In this document: piece by piece, positions 6,402 through 9,740 of the stretch
Layout of the letters: every line of letters begins with the position of its first letter
Position numbering within the stretch: the first letter of the stretch is position 1
Source: Methylobacterium sp.
Lineage (GTDB): Bacteria > Pseudomonadota > Alphaproteobacteria > Rhizobiales > Beijerinckiaceae
Length of the DNA stretch: 9,740 nt
NCBI GenBank assembly: GCA_021154065.1
Contig: JAJKJG010000212.1
Coordinates: forward strand, 1-9,740
Reading direction: 5' to 3'
The notes under the pieces: model-generated
Database searches by the model: none
Seen by the model: only the letters and a program-made list of their open reading frames with translations
What the model was told of the DNA's origin: nothing
Program-made: the position numbers and the translations under genes

Positions 6402-8660
6402 GTGTCCGTCGCCGGAACACACGATACGACGCTCGTCGCGCTCTCCATTCTGATCGCCACCGCGGCCTCCTATACGGCTCTCGATCTCGCCGGCCGCATC
6501 CGAGCCTCGTCGGGCTGGGCCTGCCACGCGTGGCTCGCGACATCCGCGGTCGCGATGGGCGGCGGCATCTGGTCGATGCACTTCGTGGCGATGCTCGCCT
6601 TCAGCATGCCTGGGATGGACGTGAGCTACGACGTCCCGCTGACGGCCCTGTCGCTCATCGTCGCCATTCTCGTCACCGGCATCGGGCTTCACGCCGTCAG
6701 TCGCGAAAAGGCGACGCCGAAAATTCTTCTTTTCAGCGGATGCTTCGTCGGCCTCGGCATCGTCGCCATGCACTACACCGGCATGGCCGCGATGCGGATG
6801 GGGGCGCATGTCGATTACGACACGCTCTGGGTGGCGATTTCGGTCCTGATCGCCCTGGGGGCCGCGACGGTCGCCCTTTGGCTCGCCTTTCAGAACACGG
6901 GCCTCGTGCAAAAGCTTGTCGCAGCCGTCGCGATGGGGCTCGCCATATCGGGAATGCACTATTCGGGGATGCAGGCGCGATCTTCACCGCGCATTCGGCC
7001 GCCGGTCACGGGCATGGCGACGCGAGCCTCGCCCAAACGGCACTCGCGGCCGCGGTCGCGGGTACGACCTTCCTCATCCTTTTCCTGGCTCTCATCGCCG
7101 CGATGTTCGACCGGCGCTTCGCGCTCCTCGCCGAGCGCGAGGCCGCCGCATTGCGCGAGAGCGAGGAGCGCTTTCGCAGCCTTTCTCGCCGCACTCCCCT
7201 CCCCTTGCATTCGCTCGACGGCGATGGGCGCATCGAGCACGTCAGCGACGCTTGGCTCGATCTCCTCGGCTATCGCCGCGAGGAGGCGAAGGGCCGGCCC
7301 TTGACCGAGTTCATGACGGAAGCGTCTGCCGGCAGGCGAACGAAGGTCGATTGGCCGCGGCTGCTTGCGCTCGGCGAGCTGAGGGACGCGGAATACCGGT
7401 TCGTTTCGAAAGCCGGCGAGGTGCTGGACGCCGCCGTCTCCGAGCAGGTCGAACGGGACCCGAGCGGGCAGTTCATCCGCGTTGTCGGCGGCCTTCTCGA
7501 CGTGACCGCGCGCCGGCGCGCCGAGGCCGCACTCCGCCAATCGCAGAAGATCGAGGCCATCGGCCAGCTCACCGGCGGTGTCGCGCATGATTTCAACAAC
7601 CTGCTCGCGGTGGTCCTCGGCAACCTCGAATTACTGCGCAAACGCCTGCGGGACGACGACAGATCGAAGGCGCTCCTCGAGAACGCCGTCGAGGGTGCCG
7701 AACGCGGCGCCGCCCTGACCCAGCGCATGCTCGCTTTTGCGCGCCGGCAGGACCTCGACCCGCAGGCGGTCGACGTATCGGCCCTCGTGCGCGGCATGGC
7801 CGATCTTCTCCAGAGGTCGATCGGACCGATGGTGCGGATCGAGACGCATTTCCCGCTTCGGCTTCCGCCTGCGCTCGTCGACGCCAATCAGCTCGAGCTG
7901 GCGCTTCTCAACCTCGCCGTGAACGCGCGGGACGCCATGCCGGAGGGCGGAACGATCACCATCGCCGGGCGCGAGGAAGGCTCCGGCCGCTTCATCCGCC
8001 TGTCCGTGACCGACACCGGCGAGGGCATGGACGAGACCACGCTTGCCCGTGCGACCGAGCCGTTCTTCACCACCAAGGGCACCGGCAAGGGCACCGGCCT
8101 CGGTCTTTCGATGGTGCACGGGCTCGCCGAGCAGTCAGGCGGTGGGTTTGCCCTGAGGAGCCGCAAGGGCGAAGGCACGACGGCCGAGATCTGGCTGCCG
8201 CTCGCAACGGCGCAGGCTGTCGATGAGCCTGCGGCCGCGGCGACTGAGCCCGCGCCGCAGGTCGCGCCGGTTCGTGGGCTCGCCGTGCTGGTCGTCGACG
8301 ATGATCCGCTCGTCCTCGCCAACACCGCGGCGATGCTGGAAGACCTTGGACACACCGCCTTGCAGGCTGCATCCGGTGCCGAAGCGCTCGGAATTCTTCG
8401 CGGCGCGCACGCTGCTGACGGATCAGGTCATGCCGAAAATGACCGGCGCGCAATTGATCGCTGCCGTCAAGGCGGAGTGGCCGCAGTTGCCGCTCATCAT
8501 CGCGACCGGCTTTGCCGAGCTGCCGGCCGACCTCGACCCGGACCTGCCGAAGCTCAAGAAGCCGTTCCAGCAAGCCCTGCTTGCCCGAACGATCGAGGCC
8601 AGCCTGCAGCGAGCCGCCAACAACCAGAAGATCGTGGCGTTCCGCCAGCGGCGCGGTTGA
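6402..8660 (+). pseudogene. MHYT-PAS hybrid sensor histidine kinase with REC domain, two frameshifts
   Basis: Membrane-bound hybrid kinase, about 750 residues when repaired. Order: MHYT seven-helix sensor (6402 to about 7110) with its motifs MHF (residues 59-61), MHYTGM (123-128) and MHYSGM (185-190); PAS domain (about 7157-7510, ERFRSL to GGLLDVTARR); HisKA with VAHDFNN, phospho-His at 7586-7588; HATPase with N-box NLAVNARDAMP (7910-7942), DTGEGMD, EPFFTTK and GTGLGLS; receiver with VLVVDDDP, acceptor Asp in LLTDQVMP (8421-8423), ATGF and KKPF. MHYT is proposed to bind copper and sense a diatomic gas. The frame breaks at about 6975-6980, where one added G restores MQAAIFTAH, and again at about 8398-8412 inside the receiver. 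The last part runs in the first frame to TGA at 8658. GTG 6402 was chosen because the family's HDTTLVALSI follows at once. As written, the product stops after the MHYT domain (about 300 residues with a nonsense tail). Sequencing error remains possible. Confidence 0.88.
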
Positions 8661-8684
8661 TAGGCCGGGCACGCTTCGCGGCGT
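8661..8684. other. Short convergent gap between kinase and pdeM
   Basis: 24 bases separate the stops of the convergent sensor kinase and PdeM genes. There is no hairpin with a T-run, so the site of transcript ending is not visible. Confidence 0.5.
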
Positions 8685-9386
8685 TCAGTCCCGGCACAGC
8701 ATCGCCTGGGCGATGGCGAAGATGCGGCCTTCGCCGATGAGATGGGCGGTGAACCCTTTCGGAAAAAGCCGGCGGATCGCCGGGTCGCAGGCGTTGAGCC
8801 CGCCCGCATAGGCGCCGAGCGCCGGCAAGAGGCAGCGCTCGCCGTCGGTGACGAAGCAGCGCCGGCGCACCGCCCGGCCGCGCATCACCACCTTGCCGAC
8901 CGGATGGAGGTGGCCGGCAAGCTCGCGCGCCGCGCCGGCGACGGGCTCATGGCGCAGCACGAGAGCGCCGAGCGCGAGCTCCTCGACGACCTCGCCGCCG
9001 ATCGAGGGCGGCAGCGCCCGGTCGTGGTTGCCGGTGATCCAGATCCAGCGCCGGCCCTGCTGCAGGCGGGCGAGCGCGGCGCGGTCGTCCGCGACGAGCC
9101 GCTCGGGCCCGTCGAGATCGTGGAAGCTGTCGCCGAGCGCGATCACGGTCGCGGGCCGGTAGCGCTCGATCGCCAGCGCCAGCGGCGCCATCGTCTCGCG
9201 GGTGTCGTAGGGCGGCAGGAGCTGGCCGCGGCGGGCGAAGGACGAGCCCTTCTCGAAGTGCAGGTCGGCGACGACGAGCGCGTCGTGATCGGGACAATAC
9301 ATCGCGCCCGAGAGGTCGAGCGTCGCCGCGACGCCCGCGACGGCGATCTCGCATGTCATCGACTTCAGCTGCGGCAACGCCGTCAC
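8685..9386 (-). CDS. pdeM: Ligase-associated DNA damage response endonuclease PdeM (metallophosphoesterase)
   Basis: Calcineurin-like two-metal phosphoesterase, 233 residues, cytosolic, assigned by family to the ligase-associated DNA damage response module. The metal-binding motifs are all present: ADLHFEKG with Asp41 and His43, GDSFHD (85-90), GNHD (119-122), a histidine in RHEP (146), and GHLHP (158-162). The family-typical stretches SSFARRGQLLPPYDT (48-62) and LPALGAYAGGLNA (187-199) point to PdeM rather than general phosphatases. The GTG start at 9384-9386 overlaps the helicase stop in GTGA; a downstream ATG (residue 10, MTCEIAVAG) is an alternative start. Coupling to the upstream helicase implies joint expression. 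The nuclease substrate is not established by the sequence. Confidence 0.93.
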   Translation of the reverse strand: MTALPQLKSMTCEIAVAGVAATLDLSGAMYCPDHDALVVADLHFEKGSSFARRGQLLPPYDTRETMAPLALAIERYRPATVIALGDSFHDLDGPERLVADDRAALARLQQGRRWIWITGNHDRALPPSIGGEVVEELALGALVLRHEPVAGAARELAGHLHPVGKVVMRGRAVRRRCFVTDGERCLLPALGAYAGGLNACDPAIRRLFPKGFTAHLIGEGRIFAIAQAMLCRD

Positions 9387-9740
9387 GCCATGGCCTCCTC
9401 GAGCAACGCCGCCTCCGCCTCCGCCAGCACCTCGTCGGCGCCCTCGCCATGGACGCGCTCGCGGCCGATCTCGAGCATGACGGAGACGCCCAGCGGCGAG
9501 ACGCGGTCGAGCGGCTTGTGGATGATTCGCCCCCGGATGCGCTTCAGCATCACGCCTAGCCGCTTCACGTCCAGGAGTCCCGTTGCCGCATCCGCGCGCG
9601 CCGCCCGCAAGAGCACGTGGCGCGGCTCGTGCTTGCGCAGCACGTTGTAGACGAGGTCGGTCGACATCGTGACCTGGCGCCGCGTCTTCTCCTGGCCCGG
9701 ATAGCGGCGCTCGATCAGCCCGGCGATGATGGCGCAGGCC
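9383..9740 (-). CDS. Ligase-associated DNA damage response DEXH-box helicase, C-terminal end only
   Basis: The last 118 residues of a large Lhr-like superfamily 2 helicase; the start and the helicase core lie beyond the right edge. The visible part begins ACAIIAGLIERRYPGQEKTRRQVT and continues STDLVYNVLRKHEPRHVLL, then DVKRLGVMLKRIRGRI and LDRVSPLGVSVMLEIGRE, a C-terminal signature of the helicase that accompanies PdeM. It ends in an alanine- and glutamate-rich tail (EVLAEAEAALLEEAMA). The stop overlaps the pdeM GTG by four bases. In other genomes the module also has an ATP-dependent ligase and an exonuclease, expected to the right of this window. Confidence 0.88.
   Translation of the reverse strand, partial: ACAIIAGLIERRYPGQEKTRRQVTMSTDLVYNVLRKHEPRHVLLRAARADAATGLLDVKRLGVMLKRIRGRIIHKPLDRVSPLGVSVMLEIGRERVHGEGADEVLAEAEAALLEEAMA

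Noticed and set aside
6530..8740. Sensor kinase read as a separate soluble protein starting at 6530
   Set aside because: The first ~150 residues of that frame are shadow of the MHYT domain; true coding in it begins only after the frameshift near 6978.

Overview
The window is GC-rich DNA (roughly 70% by eye) with the gene content of an alphaproteobacterium, most likely of the order Hyphomicrobiales (Rhizobiales). The pointers are a long alphaproteobacterial-type histidyl-tRNA synthetase, a TIGR02186/Alph_Pro_TM family protein, a PAS/HDFNN-type sensor kinase of the kind common in Methylobacterium and Bradyrhizobium relatives, the PdeM/DEXH-helicase repair pair, and palindromic intergenic repeats. 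I cannot name a genus from the sequence alone.

Layout, left to right. (1) The 3' three quarters of a class III omega-amino acid (beta-alanine)--pyruvate aminotransferase, + strand, cut by the left edge. (2) An MFS transporter gene on the - strand, broken by one frameshift and bracketed by two copies of a REP-like palindromic element, one abutting its stop codon and one filling most of the divergent region to the next gene. (3) hisS, + strand, intact, with an internal low-GC stretch. (4) A 426-base gap with a second, different family of inverted GC-rich palindromes. (5) A two-gene operon: a TauE/SafE (TSUP) membrane permease overlapping by four bases (GTGA) a secreted or membrane-anchored TIGR02186 protein. 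(6) An MHYT-PAS-HisKA-HATPase-REC hybrid sensor kinase, + strand, with two frameshifts. (7) Convergent to it on the - strand, the 3' end of a ligase-associated DEXH-box helicase and, again overlapping by GTGA, the metallophosphoesterase PdeM.

The helicase/PdeM pair is a recognised DNA-damage-response module normally found with an ATP-dependent DNA ligase and an exonuclease, which would lie beyond the right edge. The TauE/SafE and TIGR02186 genes are translationally coupled and probably act together at the inner membrane or periplasm, but the substrate is unknown. The other genes look like unrelated chromosomal neighbours.

The main oddity is three reading-frame breaks in two large genes within 10 kb, in a window whose other genes are intact. 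One is explained exactly by loss of a CG unit from a CG tract and one by loss of a single G, so sequencing or assembly error competes with real gene decay. I found no convincing new defence, mobile or RNA system. The best leads are the structure-conserving palindromes, the compositional island in hisS, and the coupled permease/TIGR02186 pair.
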